A DNA stretch of 64,000 bases from Orientallactaga sibirica (GCA_036365145.1 JAEOAD010000005.1:3348001-3412000), one strand, 5' to 3'; positions 45,001 to 56,325 are shown, numbered from the stretch's first letter. Numbers and translations are program-made. The notes: a model not told the origin generated them from the letters alone.

Positions 45001-48000
45001 CACACGACCCTGCTCACTGCTCTCAGGTGATGGGCTTCCAGAGCACACGGCCCTGCTCACTGCTCTCAGGTGATGGGGCTTCCAGAGCACACGGCCCTGC
45101 TCACTGCTCTCAGGTGATGGGGCTTCCAGAGCACACGGCCCTGCTCACTGCTCTCAGGTGAGGGGGTTTCCAGAGCACACACGACCCTGCTCACTGCTCT
45201 CAGGTGATGGGCTTCCAGAGCTCACGGCCCTGCTCACTGCTCTCAGGTGAGGGGTTTCCAGAGCACACGACCCTGCTCACTGCTCTCAGGGGATGGGGTT
45301 TCCAGAGCACACGGCCCTGCTCACTGCTCTCAGGTGAGGGGGTTTCCAGAGCACACGACCCTGCTCACTGCTCTCAGGTGATGGGTTTCCCAGAGCCCAC
45401 GGCCCTGGTTTCACTGCTGCTCTCAGGTGATGGGGTTTCCAGAGCACACGACCCTGCTCACTGCTCTCAGGTGATGGGGCTTCCAGAGCACACTCAGGTG
45501 ATGGGGCTTCCAGAGCTCACGGCCCTGCTCACTGCTCTCAGGTGAGGGGGTTTCCAGAGCACACGACCCTGCTCACTGCTCTCAGGTGATGGGCTTCCAG
45601 AGCGCACGGCCCTGCTCACTGCTCTCAGGTGATGGGGCTTCCAGAGCACACGACCCTGCTCACTGCTCTCAGGTGATGGGCTTCCAGAGCACACGACCCT
45701 GCTCACTGCCCTGGGGCTCACTGCTGCTCTCAGGTGATGGGCTTCCAGAGCACACGGCCCTGCTCACTGCTCTCAGGGGACGGGGTTTCCAGAGCACACG
45801 ACCCTGCTCACTGCTCTCAGGTGAGGGGGTTTCCAGAGCACATGGCCCTGCTCACTGCTCTCAGGTGATGGGGTTTCCAGAGCACACGGCCCTGCTCACT
45901 GCTCTCAGGTGATGGGGCTTCCAGAGCACACGGCCCTGCTCACTGCTCTCAGGTGATGGGCTTCCAGAGCACACGGCCCTGCTCACTGCTCTCAGGTGAT
46001 GGGCTTCCAGAGCACACGGCCCTGCTCACTGCTCTCAGGTGATGGGGCTTCCAGAGCACACGGCCCTGCTCACTGCTCTCAGGGGATGGGGTTTCCAGAG
46101 CTCACGGCCCTGCTCACTGCTCTCAGGTGATGGGGCTTCCAGAGCACACGGCCCTGCTCACTGCTCTCAGGTGATGGGGCTTCCAGAGCACACGGCCCTG
46201 CTCACTGCTCTCAGGGGACGGGGTTTCCAGAGCACACGGCCCTGCTCACTGCTCTCAGGGGACGGGGCTTCCAGAGCACACGGCCCTGCTCACTGCGCTC
46301 AGGTGATGGGGTTTCCAGAGCACACGGCCCTGCTCACTGCTCTCAGGGGACGGGGTTTCCAGAGCACACGGCCCTGCTCACTGCTCTCAGGGGATGGGGT
46401 TTCCAGAGCACACGACCCTGCTCACTGCTCTCAGGTGATGGGCTTCCAGAGCACGACCCACGGCCCTGCTCACTGCACACGACCTCAGGTGATGGGGCTT
46501 CCAGAGCACACGACCCTGCTCACTGCTCTCAGGTGATGGGCTTCCAGAGCACACGACCCTGCTCACTGCTCTCAGGTGAGGGGGTTTCCAGAGCACACGA
46601 CCCTGCTCACTGCTCTCAGGTGAGGGGGTTTCCAGAGCACACGACCCTGCTCACTGCTCTCAGGTGATGGGGTTTCCAGAGCACACGGCCCTGCTCACTG
46701 CTCTCAGGGGACGGGGCTTCCAGAGCTCACGGCCCTGCTCACTGCTCTCAGGTGATGGGGCTTCCAGAGCACACGACCCTGCTCACTGCTCTCAGGTGAT
46801 GGGCTTCCAGAGCACACGGCCCTGCTCACTGCTCTCAGGGGACGGGGTTTCCAGAGCACACGGCCCTGCTCACTGCTCTCAGGGGACGGGGCTTCCAGAG
46901 CACACGGCCCTGCTCACTGCTCTCAGGTGATGGGGCTTCCAGAGCACACGGCCCTGCTCACTGCGCTCAGGTGATGGGCTTCCAGAGCACACGACCCTGC
47001 TCACTGCTCTCAGGGAGGGGGTTTCCAGGGGCTTCTCAGGATGGGGCTCACGGCCCTGCTCACTGCTCTCAGGTGATGGGGCTTCCAGATGGGGCACACG
47101 GCCCTGCTCACTGCGCTCAGGTGATGGGCTTCCAGAGCACACGACCCTGCTCACTGCTCTCAGGTGATGGGGCTTCCAGAGCACACGGCCCTGCTCACTG
47201 CGCTCAGGTGAGGGGGTTTCCAGAGCACACGGCCCTGCTCACTGCTCTCAGGTGATGGGGTTTCCAGAGCACACGGCCCTGCTCACTGCTCTCAGGTGAG
47301 GGGGTTTCCAGAGCGCACGACCCTGCTCACTGCTCTCAGGTGATGGGGCTTCCAGAGCACACGACCCTGCTCACTGCTCTCAGGGGATGGGGCTTCCAGA
47401 GCGCACGACCCTGCTCACTGCTCTCAGGTGATGGGCTTCCAGAGCACACGACCCTGCTCACTGCTCTCAGGGGATGGGGCTTCCAGAGCACACGACCCTG
47501 CTCACTGCTCTCAGGTGAGGGGGTTTCCAGAGCGCACGACCCTGCTCACTGCTCTCAGGTGATGGGCTTCCAGAGCACACGACCCTGCTCACTGCTCTCA
47601 GGTGATGGGGTTTCCAGAGCACTGCTCTCAGGTGACGACCCTGCTCACTGCTCTCAGGTGATGGGGCTTCCAGAGCCCTGCTCACTGCTCTCTCAGGGGT
47701 TTCCAGGCACACGGCCCTGCTCCTGCTCTCAGGTGATGGGGTTTCACTGCTCTCAGGTGATGGGGCTTCCAGAGCACACGGCCCTGCTCACTGCTCTCAG
47801 GTGATGGGGTTTCCAGAGCACACGGCCCTGCTCACTGCTCTCAGGGGACGGGGTTTCCAGAGCACACGGCCCTGCTCACTGCTCTCAGGTGATGGGGCTT
47901 CCAGGGGTTTCTCAGGTGAGGGGTTTCACGACCCTGCTCACTGCTCTCAGGTGATGGGGCTTCCAGAGCACACGACCCTGCTCACTGCTCTCAGGGGATG

Positions 48001-49190
48001 GGGTTTCCAGAGCACACGGCCCTGCTCACTGCGCTCAGGTGATGGGGCTTCCAGAGCACACGACCCTGCTCACTGCTCTCAGGTGATGGGGCTTCCAGAG
48101 CACACGGCCCTGCTCACTGCTCTCAGGTGAGGGGGTTTCCAGAGCACACGGCCCTGCTCACTGCTCTCAGGTGATGGGCTTCCAGAGCACACGACCCTGC
48201 TCACTGCTCTCAGGTGATGGGGTTTCCAGAGCACACGACCCTGCTCACTGCTCTCAGGTGATGGGGCTTCCAGAGCACACGGCCCTGCTCACTGCGCTCA
48301 GGTGATGGGCTTCCAGAGCACACGGCCCTGCTCACTGCTCTCAGGTGATGGGGCTTCCAGAGCACACGACCCTGCTCACTGCTCTCAGGTGATGGGGTTT
48401 CCAGAGCACACGGCCCTGCTCACTGCTCTCAGGTGATGGGCTTCCAGAGCACACGGCCCTGCTCACTGCTCTCAGGTGATGGGGTTTCCAGAGCACACGG
48501 CCCTGCTCACTGCTCTCAGGTGATGGGGTTTCCAGAGCACACGGCCCTGCTCACTGCTCTCAGGTGATGGGTTTCCAGAGCACACGGCCCTGCTCACTGC
48601 TCTCAGGTGATGGGGTTTCCAGAGCTCACTGCTCTCACCCTGCTCACTGCTCTCAGGTGATGGGGCTTCCAGAGCACACGGCCCTGCTCACTGCTCTCAG
48701 GTGATGGGGCTTCCAGAGCACACGGCCCTGCTCACTGCTCTCAGGTGATGGGCTTCCAGAGCACACGGCCCTGCTCACTGCTCTCAGGTGATGGGGCTTC
48801 CAGAGCACACGACCCTGCTCACTGCTCTCAGGTGATGGGGTTCCCAGAGCTGCTCTCAGGTGATGGGGCTTCCAGAGCACACGGCCCTGCTCACTGCTCT
48901 CAGGTGATGGGGTTTCCCTGCCCTGCTCACTGCTCTCAGGTGAGGGGTTTCCAGAGCACACGGCCCTGCTCACTGCTCTCAGGTGAGGGGGTTTCCAGAG
49001 CACACGGCCCTGCTCACTGCTCTCAGGGGACGGGGTTTCCAGAGCACACGGCCCTGCTCACTGCTCTCAGGTGATGGGCTTCCAGAGCACACGACCCTGC
49101 TCACTGCTCTCAGGTGATGGGCTTCCAGAGCACACGGCCCTGCTCACTGCTCTCAGGTGATGGGGCTTCCAGAGCACACGGCCCTGCTCG
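42079..49190 (+). repeat. 7.1-kb minisatellite, 43/44-bp unit
   Basis: About 160 head-to-tail copies. In order, a unit reads CTCAGGTGATGGGG, then TTTCCAGAGCACACGGCCC, then TGCTCACTGCT. Recurrent variants are T/C in GGGG(T/C)TTCC, G/A in ACACG(G/A)CCC, GTGAT, GTGAG, GGGAT or GGGAC after CTCAG, and units one G shorter (43 bp). Copies are highly similar over 42.1-47.0 kb; truncated and mosaic units are common from 45.4 kb and especially 47.0-49.0 kb. The first unit has the private variant CTCACGCGACAGG, seen again at about 43097. The frames seen in the array (up to 174 residues, with GFQSTRPCSLLSG or LPEHTALLTALR motifs) are by-products: 44 bp is not a multiple of three, and CTCAGGTGA supplies a stop in one frame of most units. 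Confidence 0.98.
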
Positions 49191-49458
49191 CCAAGGTGCT
49201 GGGGAACTGAAACCAGAACCTGCTGAGCTCTCAGGTGATGGGGTTTCAGCCCCGCCCCTGCTCACTGCTTGTTCCATCAGGTTTCAGAGTCTTGTGTGTT
49301 GAACCATCTCTCTCAGCCCCTTTCCAGGGACGGGGTTTCAGTCACGGCCCTCTGTGGTGCTCTCTGAAACCAGAACCAATGACCTCATGTGAACATGTTC
49401 TCACGTTTGTTCCATCAGGTCAGAGTCTTGTGTGTTGAACCATCTCCTCAGCCCCTCT
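49191..49458 (-). mobile_element. B4-type SINE, right part, present twice
   Basis: AGGTGCTGGGGAACTGAAACC and TTGTGTGTTGAACCATCTC...CAGCCCC are the antisense B4 head. The segment appears twice: 49194-49320 (containing a minisatellite scrap) and 49354-49455. Both copies share TTGTTCCATCAGGT and AGAGTCTTGTGTGTTGAACC. Confidence 0.75.
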
Positions 49459-49674
49459 TCCCTGCTTCAGTCTCTGTGTGGAGTGGCGGTGTCAGGGACA
49501 ACAACCTTGTCCTTCCCTTCTGCCTTACTTTGAGACAGATTTTATTTGCTGGTCACTGCTGTGGATGTCAGGTAAATGAGCCCCTTGTCCTTACAGGTTT
49601 GTTCAGGCTCTCCCTCCACCTTGCCATAGACACCCAGGAGTTGCCTTGTGCTAACATGTTTGTCATTACACGGT
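49459..49674. other. short unique flank
   Basis: No gene recognised; a 130-residue plus-strand frame spans 49389-49781 across three different repeats and is not credible. Confidence 0.4.
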
Positions 49675-49911
49675 CTTGCAGTCAGGTTCTCATTGCTGGC
49701 ATAAATCACCTGACCAAGAGCAGCTTTTGGGGGAAAAAAAGGGTTTATTTGGGCTTACAGACTCAAGGGGAAGCTCCATGATGGCAGAGGGAAATGATGT
49801 CATGAGCAGAGTGTGGACATCACCTCCTGGCCAACAGCAGGTGGACAACAGCAGCAGAAGAGTGTGCCAAACAGTGGCAAGGGAAACTGGCTATAACCCC
49901 GATAAGCCCCC
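49675..49911 (-). mobile_element. medium-reiterated repeat, part 1
   Basis: AAGGGTTTATTTGGGCTTAC, CTCCATGATGGCAGAGGG and GGGAAACTGGCTATAACCCC. It continues at 50493 after the LTR; together they match the element at 20440-20790 in reverse. Confidence 0.75.
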
Positions 49912-50492
49912 TGAAAGACCCAGGCCAGAGCAGCACCATGACAGGCCTCAGTCACTCTGTAGGCCACACGGGCGAGTTCCCAGAACCAAGGGAAGAACAA
50001 GCAGTACCAGGAAAAACCATAAACTTGCTGTGTGAGCATGACTCAACATTCTTGTGGTCCTGGGCCGGATGGCCCAATAAGATCTGTCTCAGAGTTTTGT
50101 AAATGTCAACCAATCAAATGAATGTAACCGCGCACGCCAACCTGTTCAAATATAACCGCCGCTTGCTGAGCCAATTAAGTTCGAAATTCCCCTAGACCTA
50201 GCCCGCCAAAACCCTAAGACCAATCAAGAACCCAAGTACAGTTACTGTTCAAATTAGCCAATCAAATTAGCCAATCAAATTAGCCAATGTAGTTGCGCAT
50301 GTGATAGTCCTCTCCCCCTTGCTCAAACCTCAATAAAAAGCCCGCTTTTCTGCTTCTCGGGGCTCTTGAACAGATCCACTGTGTTGGTGAAGGCAAGAGA
50401 CCAAGCTTAAGTCCGAGTAAAGCTCTTTGCGTTTGCATACGTGTTTGGTCTTCCTTGGTGGTCACTGGGGGTGCAGTGAACTGGGCATTACA
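49912..50492 (+). mobile_element. solo gamma-type (ERV1-like) LTR
   Basis: Begins TGAAAGACCC, as in gammaretrovirus-like LTRs. U3 holds about six CCAAT motifs (near 50108, 50168, 50219, 50258, 50271, 50284). CCTCAATAAAAAGCCCGC (about 50328) resembles the gammaretroviral TATA region, then CGGGGCTCTTG and an AGTAAAG polyA-like signal near 50417, a T/G-rich U5, and an end at ...GGGCATTACA. The host repeat is interrupted exactly here. I could not see a clean 4-bp TSD, so exact ends are uncertain. No gag, pol or env. Confidence 0.82.
50250..50290 (+). promoter_or_regulatory. triplicated CCAAT enhancer in LTR
   Basis: Three tandem 13-bp units of the form AATTAGCCAATCA lie in U3. CCAAT boxes bind NF-Y; a tandem set is a typical LTR enhancer arrangement. 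Activity is inferred. Confidence 0.7.
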
Positions 50493-50622
50493 CCTGCTCC
50501 CAACAATACACTGCCTCCAGGAGGCTTTAATTCCCAAATCTCCATCAGCTGGGAACCTATCATTCAGAACACCTAAGTTTATGGGGACCACCTGAATCAA
50601 ACCTCCACACATGGGTTATTAG
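50493..50622 (-). mobile_element. medium-reiterated repeat, part 2
   Basis: CCCAACAATACACTGCCTCC, TCCATCAGCTGGGAACCTAT, GAACACCTAAGTTTATGGGG are reverse complements of 20460-20560. Confidence 0.85.
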
Positions 50623-51911
50623 GATCTAAATGTAGGCCATCATGATTGTGAAGAAAACACTTTAACTCACTAACTCACCTCCCTAGCTCTTGTGCCAAAA
50701 TATCTGTGAACATTTTAACTGAATGCTGGTGTAGATAGAGATAAGAGGCCTCTGAGCCAGTCAGTAGTGAAACCACTGTGATATGGCAGGAGGCACATAC
50801 TTAATGTTGGAAATAGAGATGAGGTATTTTCCATGTATAATACTTATGCATTAGCAACCGAATGCATATCAAGAAAAAGGGGAAATGATTCAAAATGGTG
50901 CCAATACTCTACCTAGAACTTCATGGTAGTACCATGGGAAATGAGAAAATCAGAAGGAATATTGTATTTGGATTGAAAGAGTGTATGTGTTATTCTGGTT
51001 TATACATGCACAAGGTTACTTTCTGAGATTAGTGTGGAATGTGACATAAAGAAAGAATGCCTGGCTGGGTGGCTCCAAGGACAGGCAAGTCCATGAGGGA
51101 AATGACTATGGAGATGACAGCAGGGCCTGCACTGTGGATGGCTGCTGTGAGCAGTTCTGGAACTAGGGGAGGGATCTAAAAGTCTTCTGTTAACAGCACA
51201 TTGTTGTCACCATCACCGAGACAGGAATGGCAAGGAACGGTCAGGCTAGAAGTGCAACAGGCTCTTGTCAGGGAGCAAACATCAATCACACTTCGAAGTG
51301 AGAACGAGCTAAGCACTGATATTTAAAGATGTCGTTAACAGCAAGGAGTGAGGATGGGTGAAGTGAGAAAGAAAGTTAAGTAGCAGAGAAAGAAAATGAA
51401 TACAGTGAATGTTTGGTGGCAGGCATGCATACAAAGTGATTAATCCTGAGCCCATTATGGAGGGACAGGCATCATTACATCTCGTCATCATGAGGAAGGA
51501 TGGGGGGAGCACGTGATGCTGATAGTGTGGTCGTGTAGGGAAACAGGGAACTGGATGGATACATAACACAAGACGGAATCCCTGTTACAAACGTGACAAA
51601 CAAAATCATATGTAAACGTTCTCAAAACCAGAAGAGTATGTTAATTTAACTTCAGATCACTGCAACATGATGATGGCACCCCAGAGCTGCCAGAAAGTGT
51701 CCTTGTAACTCAGTACAAGCACTTATAAGCCTCATAAGTTCCATGAGCAGATTACCTGGGTCCTCACGGTGACAGGGCCCAAGAACAATTACCTATCCAC
51801 ATTTTTAGTCTGCGAATAAAAGGATACATTGTAACCATATCAACAACATGCTAATTAAGTTTGTTTTCATTTGTAAAGCATATAGAAAAGCCTCTTTAAA
51901 AATTATTTGTG
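50623..51911. other. unique DNA
   Basis: An 86-residue minus-strand frame (51309-51569) has no recognised family. Nothing else seen. Confidence 0.4.
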
Positions 51912-52078
51912 TGAGAACTGGCATGGTGGTGCATGCCTTTAATCCCAGCACTGGGGAGGCAGAGGTAGGAGGATCCCTGTGAGTTTGATCCCACCCTGAG
52001 ACTACATTGTGAATTTCAGGTCAGCCTCAGCTAGAGTGAGATCCTACCTTAAAAACCAAAAAGCAAACAAACAAAAAC
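51912..52078 (+). mobile_element. B1 SINE
   Basis: GAGAACTGGCATGGTGGTGC, TTTAATCCCAGCACTGGGG, CAGCCTCAGCTAGAGTGAG. Confidence 0.94.
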
Positions 52079-52084
52079 ATTATT

Positions 52085-52120
52085 TGTGTGTGTGTGTGTG
52101 TGTGCATGTGTGCGCGCGCA
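52085..52120. repeat. (TG)n/(GC)n run
   Basis: TG repeat followed by GTGCGCGCGCAC, an alternating purine-pyrimidine tract. Confidence 0.93.
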
Positions 52121-53714
52121 CGGACTCTCACACAACCAGAATTTCTTGCTGCTGCAAACAAAGGCCCATCTAGCTTTTAGTGGGCAGGTGAACAATCTCT
52201 ATAGCAAGCCTTTCTTTTAAAAACAACTTAAACATACAGGGGAAAGTGCACATCCTAATTTAAGCATATTTTGTTGTACAGGAGAGTCACCAAGGACTCT
52301 TCTTACATGGAATCAGATCTAAGGACTCCACAAGATCCTGCACTTTTCTCGTGCTTTCCGTGTAAGAGTTACTGGAGCCCACAGAACCGACATTGAAACT
52401 CTGAGGGGAATATGGGTCCTTCAGGTTAATAACTCCATGATTCTCCAAATGGCGCCAGGCATTCCATTCTTGCCAAAAAGCAAACAAAAGCTACCTAAAA
52501 GTCCAGGGAGGAAATGAGCAATAGGCAGTGGAACTATCTTGTGTGTCTGCTATCCCAACTTCCCTGCTCCTTCTCTCCTTCTATTTCTCTGTTATAAGCA
52601 ATGAAGACTTCATTTTAAATTGGGTGCTGGGGGTTAAGGAAAATCAATAGAGACTTCAGAGTGAAGAGTTCTTCAACTACCAATATTCTCTGGGACCATG
52701 AAATTTATCACTGTCTACCCTGGAGCAAAATTTGCTTGCTCCGAAATTATCAAAATATAAATTATAAAGAGCCATTCCACAGAGATTTATATTGATCTCA
52801 TTTTTGAAACTTTATAAAGATTTTTGGAAGTTAAAAACCCAACATAAAAGTCTTCTCAAAATACCAACATTAAATGAGCTAGGGTGAATTTTGGGAAGCA
52901 AATAATTTGGTAAATGTTAAGGTTATATATCCTTACAAAATAATGTGAAGATGACATTCAAGCAGTGCACAATATCATTCACCCAGTCATTTGAATTTCT
53001 CCCTGGTGTTTGGTATTCGGCACAGTTCTATATTAAGTGATTTTGATTTACCCTCAGTGCCCAGACCTCCACACATACACATACCTGTGTGTTAATCTTA
53101 TTTGTAACTATGATCCAGAGCCAAGTTTTATCATTCTGGGTTTATTATAGGGCCACGTGATTTGGAATTGATAAGGTAATCCCTCTACCAACCATATCTC
53201 AAAGAAACATTTACAGCATGTTTGCGGGGAGGAGAAAGACTAAGTAGAAGAACTGTGATGAGGGAACAGGCAAGGAGGCAAAGCGGATGATAATAAATTA
53301 ACATGACAGGAAATGCTCATATTTAAAACATCTCTAGGGAAGGTGAGTGAGCACACCTGTCCAAATTCAGACTGCTTTAGTAAGGTGAGGTTAACTTCCT
53401 CAGCTTTCAGAAGATCATGCCTCTCTCAACAGCTTCTTAATACTGATAAGCTAATAGCAGTAGGTGTTTTAAAGTTTTCATTCTTCAACATTTTGTGTTC
53501 TCTTTAACTAAATCTTAAGTAGCCTAAATACCTTCAGTAGACAAAATGTCAAGTCTTGATTGTAAGAACAGGGGTAAGTCAGACAATCGGAATTGAAAGG
53601 TCAGCTTGCCCACTTAGCATTTGAGCCATGAGGTGAATAAAATGAATGTTTATTTGTATGTTCAGTGGTGACAATATCTTCTCTCAGTTGTTTAGATAGA
53701 GACAGGACAGAATT
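52121..53714. other. unique DNA
   Basis: No gene recognised. Confidence 0.4.
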
Positions 53715-53870
53715 TGTGATCAGAAATGCAGACAAGGAAGCTTATCTTGCAAGACTTGGTGACTTTTGCAAGATCTCACAGTGGAGGTGGCTGCAGGCAA
53801 CATGCCGATTCCAGCTGGCCTCACTCCTTACCCAGAGTTCTACATTCACGATGCACTGCTTTTTTTTTTC
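53715..53870 (-). mobile_element. possible MIR remnant
   Basis: GACAAGGAAGCTTATCTTGC, TGACTTTTGCAAGATCTCAC and GCCGATTCCAGCTGGCCTC resemble the antisense MIR core (GAGGAAACTGAGGC, GACTTGCCCAAGGTCAC, GGATTCGAACCC). Confidence 0.5.
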
Positions 53871-54164
53871 TGACCTTAAGCATGCCAAGGCTTAGATTTT
53901 GTGAAATTTGATCGACTGATAAGTTTCAGACTTGAACTCTGATTTGACACCTTCCTTCTCCAAGCATGGACCTTTCATGACAAATTCGGGTGTCATAGCA
54001 TTGCTTATGCACCTATGGAACTGAAGGCACTCATATTTCTGGAATTTATTGAAATACTACCTGCTTTACTAGAGCTAGCTAGTGTATTCTCAGTGAATAT
54101 TTTTATTATTTACTGTACTAATTAACACACTAACATGTAAAATTATAAGAAAATGTTACTGTGG
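53871..54164. other. unique DNA
   Basis: No feature recognised. Confidence 0.4.
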
Positions 54165-54465
54165 CCAATAACTGACAAAAGAAATGTAAGGGAAGAAAGG
54201 TTTATTTCAAGTCACAGTCTTTCATGATGGAGCAGGCATAGCAGATGGGGATGGAGCAGCTGGTTAGTTTCTGCTCTGAGTCAGGACACAGAGAGTGGTG
54301 AACACTGGTGCTTACCCCACTTTCTTTTTTTTTCATTCTGGCAGTTAGGGTTGGTATTTTCCCTTTAATTAATCTAATCTAATCTAGAAAATACTTCAGA
54401 AATGTTCTTCAAGGTGACTCTAGATCTTATCAAGTTGACAAACAATACAGACCATCACAGAAGGG
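54165..54465 (-). mobile_element. medium-reiterated rodent repeat
   Basis: AAGGGAAGAAAGGTTTATTTC, TTAATTAATCTAATCTAATC and CTAGATCTTATCAAGTTGAC then ACAATACAGACCATCACAG: a familiar rodent interspersed repeat end. Family name uncertain. Confidence 0.5.
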
Positions 54466-54603
54466 CACTCAGCCTTGAATGGATGAAGGGCCCCTGCCTT
54501 TCTACTAGGAAATGGTCTTATCAGAGCTGATAGTATCTGCAGCAACACAGTTTCCAAGCAAGGTCATCGGCTGAGGTCCTGGTGGCTAGGACTTCAATCT
54601 GTC

Positions 54604-54763
54604 TTTTTTTTTTTTTTTTTTTTTCAAGGTAGGGTCTCACTCTAGCTCAGGCTGACCTGGAATTCACTATGTAGTCTCAGAGTGGTCTTGAACTCATTGC
54701 AATCCTCTTACCTCTGCCTCCAGAGGGCTAGGATTAAAGGCGTGTGCCACCATGCTGGGCTTT
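54604..54763 (-). mobile_element. B1 SINE, antisense
   Basis: Poly-T 54604-54624, CAAGGTAGGGTCTCACTCTA, ACCTGGAATTCACTATGTAG, GGGCTAGGATTAAAGGCG. Confidence 0.95.
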
Positions 54764-55164
54764 TTCAACCTGTCTTTTATTTGGGACACAATTCAACCTT
54801 AACAAATGGCTATTTGAAATTTCTAAATACTGATGATATGTAAAGTCTTATAATTGAAGTTTCATGAGGATTAGGAATGAAAATACCTTGATAGCTAGAA
54901 ACTCGTATGTGTGAAAATATTTGCTCAGCTTGACTTTCTGTTATATACAATTTGAAAGTCATTTCCCTCCTTCATATCTATACACTCAGGAAAACACCCC
55001 TGTAACACTTGGGCCACTCAGTGATCAGGTAATTATTATTCCTTCATAACATTTCTATAATGCCCCTAACTTTGACAAAATGTAGTGAATTTAATGTTGT
55101 CCTCATCACGGTATCATTTGCACCAAGATGAATCTCCTAGGCTCCCAGCAGGATTGTGGAGACA
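54764..55164. other. unique DNA
   Basis: No feature recognised. Confidence 0.4.
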
Positions 55165-55372
55165 GACCATATAAGTTTTAATCTAGGCTCCATCACTTAC
55201 AATGATATAACCTTGGTCAGTTTTCTCAGCCTCTCTATCAATTTCTTTAATTACATAACAAAGTTAACTATAGTAGCTACCAAAACTGTCTTTAAATAAA
55301 GCAATTTTTTAAAACTATATAAAAAAGAGTCTGACAAACAGGCATTTCTTAGTAAATACTTATGTTCTCTTC
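55165..55372 (+). mobile_element. MIR SINE
   Basis: GGCTCCATCACTTACAATG, ATAACCTTGGTCAGTTTTCTC, AGCCTCTCTATCAATTTC and TTCTTAGTAAATACTTATG follow the MIR consensus from box B through to the 3' end. Confidence 0.75.
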
Positions 55373-55393
55373 TGTTTAAGAATATTGGACTAC

Positions 55394-55419
55394 AAAAAAA
55401 AAAAAAAAAAAAAAAAAAA
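55394..55419. repeat. 26-bp poly-A run
   Basis: Pure A run without a recognisable SINE body next to it. Confidence 0.95.
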
Positions 55420-56099
55420 CCATGAGATCCTTGAATGTCCTGTTAGAAAGAAGCATAGACAGGCTGAGGAGACCTTGCAATTAATATGCAAGGAGGTGCT
55501 GGGGGTGTCTATGCACACACAGTTCAGGTTAGGTGACTGAGGGGAGTGACTTGGCTGCATCTTGATTGAAGAGCCCTTCCTAGAAGGGTTCCATTTGCGA
55601 GTTCCTGCAGAACTCTTGGTCACAGCTGTTAAGTCACAGGAGTGATGCTGAGACCTTGACTCAATTCATGTGAAACGGCGGTTATTTGACAAGTCATGGT
55701 AATTGGAAGTGAACCTTTAAGTTATTAAATCATTTAAGTGCTGAAAATTGTAAGTTCTCAATTATCAACGGATCCAAATATTTTTTGTTCTACTATAAAG
55801 AGCATTTATGTATTTAAGGGCTGCTACAGAACTGTCAGCTTTAGCAGACACTTGTCAAAACTTGTGTGTGTGCATGAGAGTCACTTACAAGTCCACGATT
55901 TTCGGCAGGATTGTTCAGTTAAGGCAAGTATAACCTGCGGTCACAGAGACCAAATGTCACAGAGGAGTTCCTGGGCATGTTGTGTTCCCATTGAAATGGT
56001 AATAACCAGCAGCTCTGGCCACTCCTATAACCTAATAAATTCTATCTCCATAGAGGCACCCTTAATATCCTATAGCACATTTTTTTCAGTTTGGTAATT
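55420..56099. other. unique DNA
   Basis: A 119-residue frame at 55738-56097 has no recognised domain. Confidence 0.35.
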
Positions 56100-56325
56100 C
56101 TTTTTTAAAATTTTTATTATTTTTTTTTTTATTTTCAAGGAGAGGGAGAAGAGAGAGGTAGAGAGAGTGTGTGTTTGGGCATACCAGGGCCTCCAGCTGC
56201 TGCAAATGAACTCCAGAGGCATGCACCACTTTGTGCATGTGGCTTTATGTGGGACTGAGGAATCAAACCCTGGTTGTTAGGTTTTGCAGGAAAGTGCTTT
56301 AACCACTGAGCTGTCTCTCCAGGCC
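56100..56325 (-). mobile_element. B2-type SINE, antisense
   Basis: T-rich tail, AGGGCCTCCAGCTGCTGC, CACTGAGCTGTCTCTCCAGG head in reverse. Confidence 0.93.

Noticed and set aside
42079..49190. CRISPR-like or centromeric satellite array
   Set aside because: Units are contiguous with no unique spacers, and the host is a mammal. A 44-bp unit in a 7-kb block flanked by SINE sequence fits a minisatellite, not a megabase satellite.
49389..49781. 130-residue plus-strand frame
   Set aside because: It runs across a B4 remnant, a unique flank and a medium-reiterated repeat, so it cannot be an inherited coding unit.
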